Shown one piece after another: positions 34,026 to 40,851 of a stretch of 64,000 nucleotides of DNA. The number at the start of each line of letters is the position of its first letter. Within the stretch, counting starts at the first letter, position 1. Source of the DNA: a virus; IMG/VR virus record IMGVR_UViG_3300022891_000002, positions 62,001 to 126,000 of that record; one strand, given 5' to 3'. The notes under the pieces are model-generated. The model was given only the letters and a program-made list of their open reading frames with translations. It was not told the origin of the DNA and searched no databases. The translations under genes were made by a program, and so were the position numbers.

Positions 34026-34325
34026 TTAAGGTAATGAATATAAATCAGATAAAAGAGAATCCAATCTTACTTTAGTGTCTTCTACCTGAAACTCTAAATA
34101 TTTTCTAAACTTCTCTAGAAAGTTATCTACCTCTTCTTTCATTTTAGCTATTAAAGGTTCTTCTCCAATTTCCCAAGTAATGACTTTGTTGTAGTAATGG
34201 TGATTAGTCCACCAAATATACTTGTCAAACTTTTTATGATAGATAGTACCTACCCAATTTTCACTCTCAAATTTACTTTCACAAGTAGATAGATAGAATC
34301 CTTTATATAAAAAAGTCTTCCTCAT
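34026..34325 (-). CDS. HicB-like domain protein, 99 aa
   Basis: Opens FLYKGFYLSTCESKFESENW then VGTIYHKK and, after about 55 residues, a helix with LIAKMKEEVDNFLEKF, matching the strand-strand-helix pattern of the recurrent HicB-like family (see 39349). An additional helix follows. No DNA-binding domain is present. Confidence 0.5.
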   Translation of the reverse strand: MRKTFLYKGFYLSTCESKFESENWVGTIYHKKFDKYIWWTNHHYYNKVITWEIGEEPLIAKMKEEVDNFLEKFRKYLEFQVEDTKVRLDSLLSDLYSLP

Positions 34326-34747
34326 TAGTCCTCTCCTAAGTTACTATCATTCATCCAATTAAGACAACTAATAACTACATCCCCATGACACTTCTCATTC
34401 TCCTTACACCAACAAGCTAGTTTAAGAGGGTACTTATCTAGTTCTTGCTTAGACTTAACATTTCTTAATAACTCATTAAGTTCTTCTTTAGCTTCTGTGT
34501 TGTTTTGTACTTGCTCCCACAACCACCTTCTATACTTCTCTACTACTTCTTCTCTTGTACCATCTTTGTTAATATAAAATGGATTAGCTAATAGGCTTCC
34601 TAGTAATTCTGGATAACCTTTAGCTTTGATAGCTCTACCAATGTAAATAATATCTGGATAGTCTTTGGGTTCTAATGATAACTTAGTCAGATAACTTTTT
34701 ACTGATGGTTTCTTTATACAGACTCTTTTTATGTCTAGTTTATTCAT
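34325..34747 (-). CDS. DUF4326-family protein
   Basis: 140 residues with the DUF4326 pattern: YIGRAIKAKG near residue 35, LLANPFYINKDGTREEVVEK then YRRWL, and LACWCKENEKCHGDVV close to the C-terminus. The family is widespread in bacteria and phages and its activity is not established to my knowledge; the conserved Cys/His suggest an enzyme or metal site. The ATG abuts the stop of the upstream gene by four bases. Confidence 0.88.
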   Translation of the reverse strand: MNKLDIKRVCIKKPSVKSYLTKLSLEPKDYPDIIYIGRAIKAKGYPELLGSLLANPFYINKDGTREEVVEKYRRWLWEQVQNNTEAKEELNELLRNVKSKQELDKYPLKLACWCKENEKCHGDVVISCLNWMNDSNLGED

Positions 34748-35082
34748 TTTACTATCTCCATTTCACTACTTATCCATCTATTGCTAGCATTTACAACATT
34801 TCTATCCCTAAAGAAAAGAGTAAACGATTCAGCTTTCTCAAAATTATCAAATAAAAACTGTAAATCTTCTGTATCTCCTTGGTCTGGACGAATCTTAAGT
34901 CCATAATCTGAATATTCAAATCTCACACTAAAGAAGAACCCGTTAATATAGAAACCCATACTAACTAAATCGCTATCTTTAGCTTTATTTCTTTCCATAG
35001 TTTCAATACCAGGAAAGCTTAGATGTAAATCTTTAGTATCTAGCCTTAAAGGATATTGCTTACCCCAGATAGTTATTTTCAT
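34744..35082 (-). CDS. Hypothetical protein, paralogue of 11377-11775
   Basis: 112 residues starting MKITIWGKQYPL, beta-rich. Resembles the 132-residue protein at 11377-11775 (same start, similar closing FxLFFRDRNVV segment). Function unknown. Confidence 0.7.
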   Translation of the reverse strand: MKITIWGKQYPLRLDTKDLHLSFPGIETMERNKAKDSDLVSMGFYINGFFFSVRFEYSDYGLKIRPDQGDTEDLQFLFDNFEKAESFTLFFRDRNVVNASNRWISSEMEIVK

Positions 35083-35405
35083 AATCTACTAATTTGAATA
35101 TTTAAAATAGTGTTTCTAGATTCAATTTTTTCTATTTTCTCTACTAACTCAGGTAAACTTTCTAATAGATTTTCTACTGAATATTGCTCACCATCTGTAC
35201 AAGGATATTCTTCTCCAGATTCCCAAGATAAGTAGATAGAATATTTCATCTTTTCTACTTCTTCACGAAACTTCTTTGTTAATAACTCAAAACTATCTTC
35301 CCGTACACTAATACCTAATTCTCTACAAATACCCCAATACTTATTATTTGGTTGAGCATAACATTCTAATTCATAACCTCTAAAAGTATAAATATTATCT
35401 GTCAT
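35079..35405 (-). CDS. HicB-like domain protein, 108 aa
   Basis: I choose the ATG at 35405 (MTDNIYTFRGYELECYA) because GGAG lies eight bases upstream; a longer reading starts at 35429. The pattern is FRGYELECY, then YWGICRELG, then LLTKKFREEVEKM: strand, strand, helix as in HicB. A C-terminal extension carries LLESLPELVEKI. Member of the repeated family; no toxin partner visible. Confidence 0.65.
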   Translation of the reverse strand: MTDNIYTFRGYELECYAQPNNKYWGICRELGISVREDSFELLTKKFREEVEKMKYSIYLSWESGEEYPCTDGEQYSVENLLESLPELVEKIEKIESRNTILNIQISRL

Positions 35406-35498
35406 AGTTAAGTCTCCTAAACACAACAAAGAGAGCTAAGAAGAACTGCCTCCTTTCAGTCATCTTTCCAACTCTCTGCTACTTCTATTACCGGATTA

Positions 35499-36449
35499 TT
35501 ATTCTTTACCAGTTAATTTAAGATAAAGATTATATTGAGCTTCTAATCTATCTACATAACTTTCTAATGATTTCTTTAAATCTCCCCAACTATTTTCTAC
35601 AAATGGAGTGGGATTATCAACTCCTCTAAGAATTCCTTTACAATATACTGGGTCATCCATTAATTCCAGGACTATTTCTTTATAAATCCAAGTCTCTTTT
35701 TCTTTCTTCAACTCTTCTAATTGAGCAGATATTCTAGCTTGTAGTTGTTCTAACTCTTGAATCTTCTCTTGTTTAGGAGTTAACATCTTTCTTTGTACTT
35801 TTTCTTTCTCTTTTACCACTCTTTCTATTCTGCTATCACAAAGCTGCTGTATTTCTCTTGTACTACTTGCAATACATTTAAAGATAGAATTCTTATGGAA
35901 CTGAACACTCCCAAAGAAACTATTACTATTAGCTCTCTCTCCTTTAATTATTACTTTGTAACCCTGATACTCATAATCTTTTTTAATTATTACTTTGTAA
36001 CCCTGATACTCATAATCTTTCCAATCTACCCAATCAGTACAATACTCATCTACAAATCTCTGAAACTTTGAGACTACTTTATCGTAATGAATACTTTCAA
36101 AACTTTTATTGTATGGTTTAAATTCTCCTATTTCTCCTATATAAAAAACTTTCTTATCTCTAGCTCTTTCTCTAGCGGTAAGAAACATTCTTTCCCCTTT
36201 ATAAGTAATTATACTGGTAGTACCTCTCCAAGCTCTTTTAATATCTTCATAAGTTAGGTCTTTCATATTCTTCTCCATTAGTTTATCTACATTAGACCTA
36301 AAATATTTTAGAATCTTCTCAATATCTGAGTTACCTGAATAATACTCTTGACCATTAACAGTGTAGTTAGCGGTATAATAGTTCTCTTTCTTCTTCGTAA
36401 CTGTTATAAAATGATTTTTGTACTTAAAGACTTTACCGAACTCTCTCAT
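35499..36449 (-). CDS. Protein with three HicB-like domains, 316 aa
   Basis: Three successive units follow the HicB-like pattern: residues ~8-55 (FKYKNHFITVT ... FRSNVDKL), ~75-135 (ITYKGERMFLTARE ... KFQRFVDEY) and ~145-210 (YEYQGYKVII ... VQFHKN). The third unit starts with an exact in-frame duplication of 13 residues (KDYEYQGYKVIIK), caused by a 39-base tandem repeat at 35946-36023. The last ~100 residues hold a coiled coil. A multi-domain version is informative for the family's fold. Function unknown. Confidence 0.65.
   Translation of the reverse strand: MREFGKVFKYKNHFITVTKKKENYYTANYTVNGQEYYSGNSDIEKILKYFRSNVDKLMEKNMKDLTYEDIKRAWRGTTSIITYKGERMFLTARERARDKKVFYIGEIGEFKPYNKSFESIHYDKVVSKFQRFVDEYCTDWVDWKDYEYQGYKVIIKKDYEYQGYKVIIKGERANSNSFFGSVQFHKNSIFKCIASSTREIQQLCDSRIERVVKEKEKVQRKMLTPKQEKIQELEQLQARISAQLEELKKEKETWIYKEIVLELMDDPVYCKGILRGVDNPTPFVENSWGDLKKSLESYVDRLEAQYNLYLKLTGKE
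35946..36023. repeat. 39-bp perfect tandem duplication in triple HicB-like gene
   Basis: Two adjacent copies, 35946-35984 and 35985-36023, with the second imperfect only in its last bases. The duplication is in frame, adding 13 residues. Perfect identity indicates a very recent replication-slippage event. Confidence 0.9.
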
Positions 36450-36451
36450 AG

Positions 36452-37216
36452 CTACATCTCACTAGACAACTTCAATATCTGCTCAATAGAACTTCTATAC
36501 TCCTCTTTCATAGGTAAATCCTCATTTACCTTTAACCTTCTCCTAGTAGTCAAGACTTCTTCTTTAGTTAACGGGTTATAACCAGTCTTCTCATAAGTTT
36601 CCCAATAGATTCCAGTACCTCTTCTCTGCCAAGTAGGAACCTCATTGAAATTAATCCCATTCTCAAATAGAAGTTCATTCTTAAACTCTCTAGTCTTCTC
36701 ATCTAATATATTTGTAGCTTTTCTAGCTGAATGACCTGAACTTCTTAAAGTCCAGTAGCTATAACCATTTAACGCACATCTTGTAGCATCAGCTTGTCTC
36801 CATAAGAAATAGTCAACTACTTGAGATTTATTAACTAAAGAAATAAGTCTACTATCAAAACTAATTATTGAACCAGATAGATTAGTAAAAGTAGAACTAG
36901 CAATACTAGCAGAGATAGACACTAACTTCTCTACACTTCTATTAAATAAATCCCAATCTGTAGGAAATAAAATAGATATCTCATCACTTTCTGTGTAACC
37001 GTAAATTCCACCTAACTCAGTAACTAATGCTTTAGTAGTCTCAACCATCCAAGAGTGAAACGTTAAATCAAAAGGTTTATCAAATTTAGAGTTGTAGGTA
37101 AAATTAGAAAATGAACGTCCATCTACTCTAATTACTGTATAAGTCTCAGGAAGTAATTTAAGATTGTGGAAATACTCTAATGAACGCATTTTAGCTTCAA
37201 AAACATCATTATTCAT
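36452..37216 (-). CDS. Thg1-like 3'-5' nucleotidyl polymerase
   Basis: 254 residues with Thg1-family motifs: RVDGRSFSNF at 30-39, YTESDEISIL at 74-83 (Asp32, Asp78 and Glu79 are the expected metal ligands), a DSRLI strand and a QADATRCALNGYSYWTLR helix. Thg1 adds G to the 5' end of tRNA-His; bacterial and archaeal Thg1-like proteins repair truncated tRNA 5' ends by templated 3'-5' polymerisation. A phage copy could repair tRNAs damaged by host defence or edit phage tRNAs. It is next to a possible NADAR-like gene. Confidence 0.87.
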   Translation of the reverse strand: MNNDVFEAKMRSLEYFHNLKLLPETYTVIRVDGRSFSNFTYNSKFDKPFDLTFHSWMVETTKALVTELGGIYGYTESDEISILFPTDWDLFNRSVEKLVSISASIASSTFTNLSGSIISFDSRLISLVNKSQVVDYFLWRQADATRCALNGYSYWTLRSSGHSARKATNILDEKTREFKNELLFENGINFNEVPTWQRRGTGIYWETYEKTGYNPLTKEEVLTTRRRLKVNEDLPMKEEYRSSIEQILKLSSEM

Positions 37217-37744
37217 TTAGCTCTCCTTTTTATACAACAAATCTCTCAACTCACTAAAATAAGGAACTAACGCTTCTATTCCTTCTCTTACAACTACCTT
37301 AATAACTTCAGCTTGACAGAAAGGAAAATAACCTGCAAAGGGGTCTTCAAAATCATCAAAATCTTTAGCATAAACTAATTTCTGAGGATTTTCTTTTAAG
37401 TGTTTATACCACAACATTACGTAATACTGAATTCCATAATCGTCTATTACAAAACTATTACCTTGTTCGTTAGACTTAACTGGTAGATTTAACTTTCCTA
37501 TTTGCCAACTTACCTGTCTTATTCTCAGTTTTTCACAACTTTTAACATCTCTCCAACTAGAAGGGGCATCACAAGTATCAAATCTCTTTGCACATTGATA
37601 ATGGTTCTCGATTGAATCTTTCTTGCCAAACGCAGTTACATAACAAAAGAAGGGACTGAACTCTTTATTTCCTTTAGAGTGACATTGAAGAATCCTCTTA
37701 CCCTCTTCAACTCTAAATTCACCTTCAAATACTTTCTTGTACAT
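37217..37744 (-). CDS. Possible NADAR/DUF6939-like protein
   Basis: 175 residues; the ATG at 37744 avoids overlap and has a GAGAG sequence before it. The stretch EFSPFFCYVTAFGKKDSIEN then HYQCAKRF recalls the NADAR signature (aromatic loop, E-x-H-Y-Q-x-x-K), and the closing part with a D-P-F-A-G-Y and Q-A-E-V-I-K-V recalls DUF6939 proteins. NADAR enzymes remove ADP-ribose from nucleic acid. This is a weak match by eye, so enzyme activity is only a suggestion. Confidence 0.38.
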   Translation of the reverse strand: MYKKVFEGEFRVEEGKRILQCHSKGNKEFSPFFCYVTAFGKKDSIENHYQCAKRFDTCDAPSSWRDVKSCEKLRIRQVSWQIGKLNLPVKSNEQGNSFVIDDYGIQYYVMLWYKHLKENPQKLVYAKDFDDFEDPFAGYFPFCQAEVIKVVVREGIEALVPYFSELRDLLYKKES

Positions 37745-37745
37745 A

Positions 37746-38165
37746 TTAATTCTCTCTAGCAAAATGGTCGTAATATACTAACTCATCTTCTTCATTTAGA
37801 AAACCGTAAACACAATACTCCTCATTAAAATCAGAGGTACTTGTAACTTCTCTTATTTCACTTAAATTACCAGGAACAAAAGGATAGAAACTTCCCCATT
37901 TCTTGTGATAAAACTTTCTACTATAAATTGGTCGAGTATTAGTCGTATCACTAAGTATTCGTTCTGGCCTATTAAAAGTTATATCGTCGTTCTCATTAAT
38001 GACATAGCCAACAGCAACTTTTATAGGTCGGTAAACTCCAAACTCAATATTGTCTTTATAAACTGGTCTAAGTATCTCTTTTCTTGACGGAACTCTTTCT
38101 ACTACTGGTTCTTCTGATTCTGGTTCACTTTTAGTTCCAAAGAAATAGCCACGAAACATTCCCAT
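37746..38165 (-). CDS. Protein with two VGYxxxND-type repeats, 139 aa
   Basis: The segments IKVAVGYVINENDDITFNRP and VYGFLNEEDELVYYDHF follow the pattern (V/I)-G-(Y/F)-(L/I/V)-x2-(N/E)-(D/N)-(E/D)-x-(V/I)-x-(Y/F), shared with proteins at 44233, 46951 and 47599. The N-terminal ~40 residues are charged and probably flexible. The pattern suggests a repeated beta hairpin. Function unknown. Confidence 0.65.
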   Translation of the reverse strand: MGMFRGYFFGTKSEPESEEPVVERVPSRKEILRPVYKDNIEFGVYRPIKVAVGYVINENDDITFNRPERILSDTTNTRPIYSRKFYHKKWGSFYPFVPGNLSEIREVTSTSDFNEEYCVYGFLNEEDELVYYDHFAREN

Positions 38166-38180
38166 AATAATTCTCCTAAA

Positions 38181-38345
38181 CTAACTACCAATCAAATCAT
38201 TTACTTGTTCCCGAAAACTCTTCTCTAATCCATCCTTACTCTTACTAGATATATAAATTCCTAACTTTTCACATTCTCCATCATATTGTTCAGACATTGA
38301 GTTATAAGTAATAACTAATTCGTACCCTTTATAGCTGTAATACAT
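38181..38345 (-). CDS. HicB-like small protein, 54 aa
   Basis: Short frame, ATG 38345, TAG 38181. Contains SYKGYELVITYNS, then QYDGECEKLG and LEKSFREQVNDLIGS: the full strand-strand-strand-helix layout of the HicB-like family in minimal form. The clearest short member, along with 39349. Confidence 0.7.
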   Translation of the reverse strand: MYYSYKGYELVITYNSMSEQYDGECEKLGIYISSKSKDGLEKSFREQVNDLIGS

Positions 38346-38352
38346 TTTTATG

Positions 38353-38508
38353 CTAACTAACAGAGTTTACGTATCTAACAAAATCTCTCTTCAACTCATC
38401 CTCATAATCAAAGTTATTACTATAATTCAATTCTCTACAAGTACCGTAATAGATACAGTTATCTTTGAAATAAACTAACTCGTACTTTAGATAGAAATAA
38501 CTATTCAT
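38353..38508 (-). CDS. HicB-like small protein, 51 aa
   Basis: ATG 38508, TAG 38353. YLKYELVYFK, then YYGTCRELNYS and LKRDFVRYVN follow the family pattern. Seven bases after it lies the start of the 38345 member. It precedes or follows a protein (38526) whose paralogue at 39989 has a HicB-like domain fused in front. Confidence 0.7.
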   Translation of the reverse strand: MNSYFYLKYELVYFKDNCIYYGTCRELNYSNNFDYEDELKRDFVRYVNSVS

Positions 38509-38525
38509 TGTTTTTCTCCTCTCCT

Positions 38526-39065
38526 CTAATATAAATAAAATACAGGATTCATTAAATTATAGTTTTCGTAATCTGTACCTAATATATCTAACAACTTTTG
38601 AGGTACTTCATCTCCAAATAAACTCCTAGACGTAAAACAAGACTTCTCATCTCTACTAAAGAAATACTCTAAACCTTTATTCAAAATCATTTTCTCGCAG
38701 AAATAATACCAGTTAAGAGAATATATCTCAATTAGGAAACGTAGAAGCTCGTTAATTTTGTATTTACTGATATTAAGTTCATTTAACTGAATAGACTCAA
38801 CAATCTCTTTACTGTTAGATAAACAAACTACAGCAGGATAAATATAAGAAGAATCTAATTTGTACAACTTATACTCAATAGCAGTAGATAAATAATTAGG
38901 GATAGATTTATAAGTTTGCTGGTTTCTATTAGCTAACCAATGATTGCTCTTTAAATCTACTAAATATTCAGTTCCATTTTCAGACCGAACATTTGGTGAG
39001 GTAATACTGATAGCAGGTAAACCAAACCTACCTTCTTTAGTGTCAAATATAGTGTCTTGATTCAT
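38526..39065 (-). CDS. Hypothetical protein, paralogue of the C-terminal part of 39989-40699
   Basis: 179 residues. It aligns by eye with residues ~60-236 of the 39989 protein: FDTKEGRFGLPAISI against FDTHKKFLSLPVVSI, and VPQKLLDILGTDYENYN against VPQKLLDILDTDFGNYM, both ending NPVFYLY or NPLFYLY. The paralogue has an extra N-terminal HicB-like domain that this one lacks. Helical, soluble, function unknown. Confidence 0.72.
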   Translation of the reverse strand: MNQDTIFDTKEGRFGLPAISITSPNVRSENGTEYLVDLKSNHWLANRNQQTYKSIPNYLSTAIEYKLYKLDSSYIYPAVVCLSNSKEIVESIQLNELNISKYKINELLRFLIEIYSLNWYYFCEKMILNKGLEYFFSRDEKSCFTSRSLFGDEVPQKLLDILGTDYENYNLMNPVFYLY

Positions 39066-39070
39066 TTTGT

Positions 39071-39352
39071 TTACTCCTCATCTAATAAATAGAATTCAAT
39101 ATAAGTTCCATCCGTAAAGATAAATCTATTCTTCCCCTCTACTTTTTCATTACTCTTAATTATTTTACCTAAATAAGATTGAGATAAATTTAACTGCTCA
39201 CTAACTGGAAAATAATAAGGATAAAGATTGTTACCTTTAGCAAACATTAATAGTAGATAGTAAGGAGTTCCATAACCACTATCTACAAGTAAGTCTGATA
39301 CTAAGCCATACTCAATCTTGAATAATCTAGCTCCATTTAATTTATCCGTCAT
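39071..39352 (-). CDS. Hypothetical protein, 93 aa
   Basis: Begins MTDKLNGARLFKIEYGLVSD and carries GNNLYPYYFPVSEQLNL. The ATG overlaps the upstream gene's stop by four bases. It has a vague likeness to the middle part of the 31777 protein (GKNLYSLNVS). Function unknown. Confidence 0.65.
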   Translation of the reverse strand: MTDKLNGARLFKIEYGLVSDLLVDSGYGTPYYLLLMFAKGNNLYPYYFPVSEQLNLSQSYLGKIIKSNEKVEGKNRFIFTDGTYIEFYLLDEE

Positions 39353-39657
39353 TTGATTCTCCCTCGATATTGATTATGTAACCTATCCAACACTTCAATA
39401 ACTTCCGGTAAAGCTTCTGGATAATAACGAAGCATAGAGTTGAACAAATCTTGAGCTAGTATCTCTTGACCATATTGAATCTGTTCTTTTTCTTTTATAG
39501 CATTATCAACTAATTTTTTAAAATCTTTCTTTAGATAATCTGTGTCTGAACTCGTATCTTCATACCCTAATTCTTCACATTTTCCACTGTAATAATAGCC
39601 ATGAAATTCTACAACTAGAAGGTAGCCTTTATATAAGAAATTATTATTCTCTTCCAT
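39349..39657 (-). CDS. HicB-like domain protein, 102 aa
   Basis: Clear example of the repeated family. FLYKGYLLVVEFHG (first strand), YYSGKCEELGYED (second strand), then a helix DFKKLVDNAIKEK. HicB antitoxins show the same order K-Y-x-G-Y-x2-x-V, F-x-G-x(8-10), then L-x3-F-x3-V-D. A C-terminal helical segment SMLRYYPEALPEVIEVL follows. Likely partial RNase H-like fold; role inferred only. Confidence 0.68.
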   Translation of the reverse strand: MEENNNFLYKGYLLVVEFHGYYYSGKCEELGYEDTSSDTDYLKKDFKKLVDNAIKEKEQIQYGQEILAQDLFNSMLRYYPEALPEVIEVLDRLHNQYRGRIK

Positions 39658-39671
39658 TTTGATTTTCCTCT

Positions 39672-39884
39672 TTATTTGTTAACTGACTGATAAAAATTCT
39701 CATCCCAAGAAGACAATAATTCTGCTGTATCTTCATCGTCAAATACTTGAATTAGTGCATCTACAGCATTTGATATTTTCTCTACTCTATCTGATGAATT
39801 TAATCCCCTATCACAATCTCCTCTAAGAGCAATACTTTTACCAACACATTCCATGATTTTTCTTTCACGACGAGTTAATAACAT
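39672..39884 (-). CDS. Hypothetical helical protein, 70 aa
   Basis: Begins MLLTRRERKIMECVGKSIAL, a basic helix that might bind nucleic acid, and ends in an acidic segment. Preceded by AGGAG. The last gene before a 104-base gap. Function unknown. Confidence 0.65.
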   Translation of the reverse strand: MLLTRRERKIMECVGKSIALRGDCDRGLNSSDRVEKISNAVDALIQVFDDEDTAELLSSWDENFYQSVNK

Positions 39885-39978
39885 TGTTTTCTCCTTATTA
39901 ATTAGTAGAAATAGAATGTAGACATTTCTTGAAATCTGTGGACTATATTTAGTACAAATTTTAGAAAAAGTCTACACT

Positions 39979-40009
39979 CCACTATTGTTTAATACAAGTA
40001 GAATAGTGG
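39979..40009 (-). terminator. Terminator-like hairpin containing the 39989 stop
   Basis: Eight-base perfect stem CCACTATT (39979-39986)/AATAGTGG (40002-40009); the 15-base loop contains the stop codon of the 39989 gene. Only a modest T run follows, so efficiency is uncertain. Confidence 0.45.
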
Positions 40010-40699
40010 ATTAGCACACATATAATTACCAAAATCTGTATCTAAAATATCTAGTAACTTTTGTGGCACCACATCTTCCTCTCTAGCACAATACGTGTCC
40101 CCAAATAAATCCTCTGTTTCAAATTTAGATTTCTCATCTCTACTAAGTAGATAGGCTAACCCTTTAGTATTTATTATTGCTATACAAAAATCAATCCACA
40201 TTTCAGGATTAATTTCCAGCAGTTGACGTAACACTTTATTTACTACTTCTCTCGTTGCTTTTAGTTCTGACTGTTGGATAGATTCAATTATCTTAGTGTC
40301 AAAAGTAGTATAAGAAGAAATACTGTACGCACCTAACTTAAACAATTTACTCTCTATAGCAGTAGCTAAATGCTTTGGTACATCTTTATTACAATTACGT
40401 CCCCACTGTAACCAATAACGACTTTCTACATCTACTACATACTCTGTTCCCTTAATACTCACAACAGGTAAACTAAGAAACTTTTTATGAGTATCAAATA
40501 TATCTGCTCCTAATTCTTCTATTCTTTCGTCTACTAATTGTTCAAATTTCTTTTTTAGGTTAGATACGGTATCTGTAGTGAAATTATACTTGTACTGGTC
40601 TACTTTTACTAACTCAACAATTTCCCCTACTAGACAATTTCTATCTAAATCAGTTGTTATTTTAAGAGTAAAACCTTCGTATCTTAGTGTATCAGTCAT
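39989..40699 (-). CDS. HicB-like domain fused to a paralogue of 38526-39065
   Basis: 236 residues. N-terminal ~60 residues match the HicB-like family: LRYEGFTLKITTD, then VGEIVELVKVDQY and VSNLKKKFEQLVDERI. Residues ~60-236 are paralogous to the whole 38526 protein, ending with FGNYMCANPLFYLY. The fusion links the two modules functionally (one is separate in the other paralogue). The gene diverges from the second helicase-like gene across a 153-base gap that holds a promoter and repeats. Confidence 0.72.
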   Translation of the reverse strand: MTDTLRYEGFTLKITTDLDRNCLVGEIVELVKVDQYKYNFTTDTVSNLKKKFEQLVDERIEELGADIFDTHKKFLSLPVVSIKGTEYVVDVESRYWLQWGRNCNKDVPKHLATAIESKLFKLGAYSISSYTTFDTKIIESIQQSELKATREVVNKVLRQLLEINPEMWIDFCIAIINTKGLAYLLSRDEKSKFETEDLFGDTYCAREEDVVPQKLLDILDTDFGNYMCANPLFYLY

Positions 40700-40752
40700 A
40701 AATTTTGTTTCCTTTTTACTGTTACTTTTTTATTATCAGCTAAATCCACTAA

Positions 40753-40771
40753 GCCCACAGATTAATAAAAA
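40753..40771. repeat. 19-bp direct repeat, left copy flanking helicase 2
   Basis: GCCCACAGATTAATAAAAA; the copy at 42675-42693 differs at one base (GCCCAG). The two copies flank the second helicase gene, suggesting a duplicated or inserted cassette. Confidence 0.6.
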
Positions 40772-40791
40772 TTACCGCAAATTATCTAGAG

Positions 40792-40822
40792 TTGCTACTT
40801 TTTAAATAATTTGTGATATACT
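40792..40822 (+). promoter_or_regulatory. Promoter of helicase-like gene 2
   Basis: A -35 like TTGCTA (40792-40797), a 19-base spacer, and a -10 TATACT (40817-40822) lie upstream of the ATG at 40852. This places the GTG at 40813 inside the promoter, supporting the downstream ATG. Two copies of TTACCGCAA flank it (40772, 40839), possible operator sites. Confidence 0.55.
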
Positions 40823-40851
40823 ATAAAGGTACACGAATTTACCGCAACTCA

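Noticed and set aside
35946-36023. Repeat considered as CRISPR
   Set aside because: Two directly adjacent, in-frame copies with no spacers; it is a coding tandem duplication.
40813-40851. GTG start for helicase 2
   Set aside because: The -10 element TATACT lies inside this extension; the ATG at 40852 fits better.
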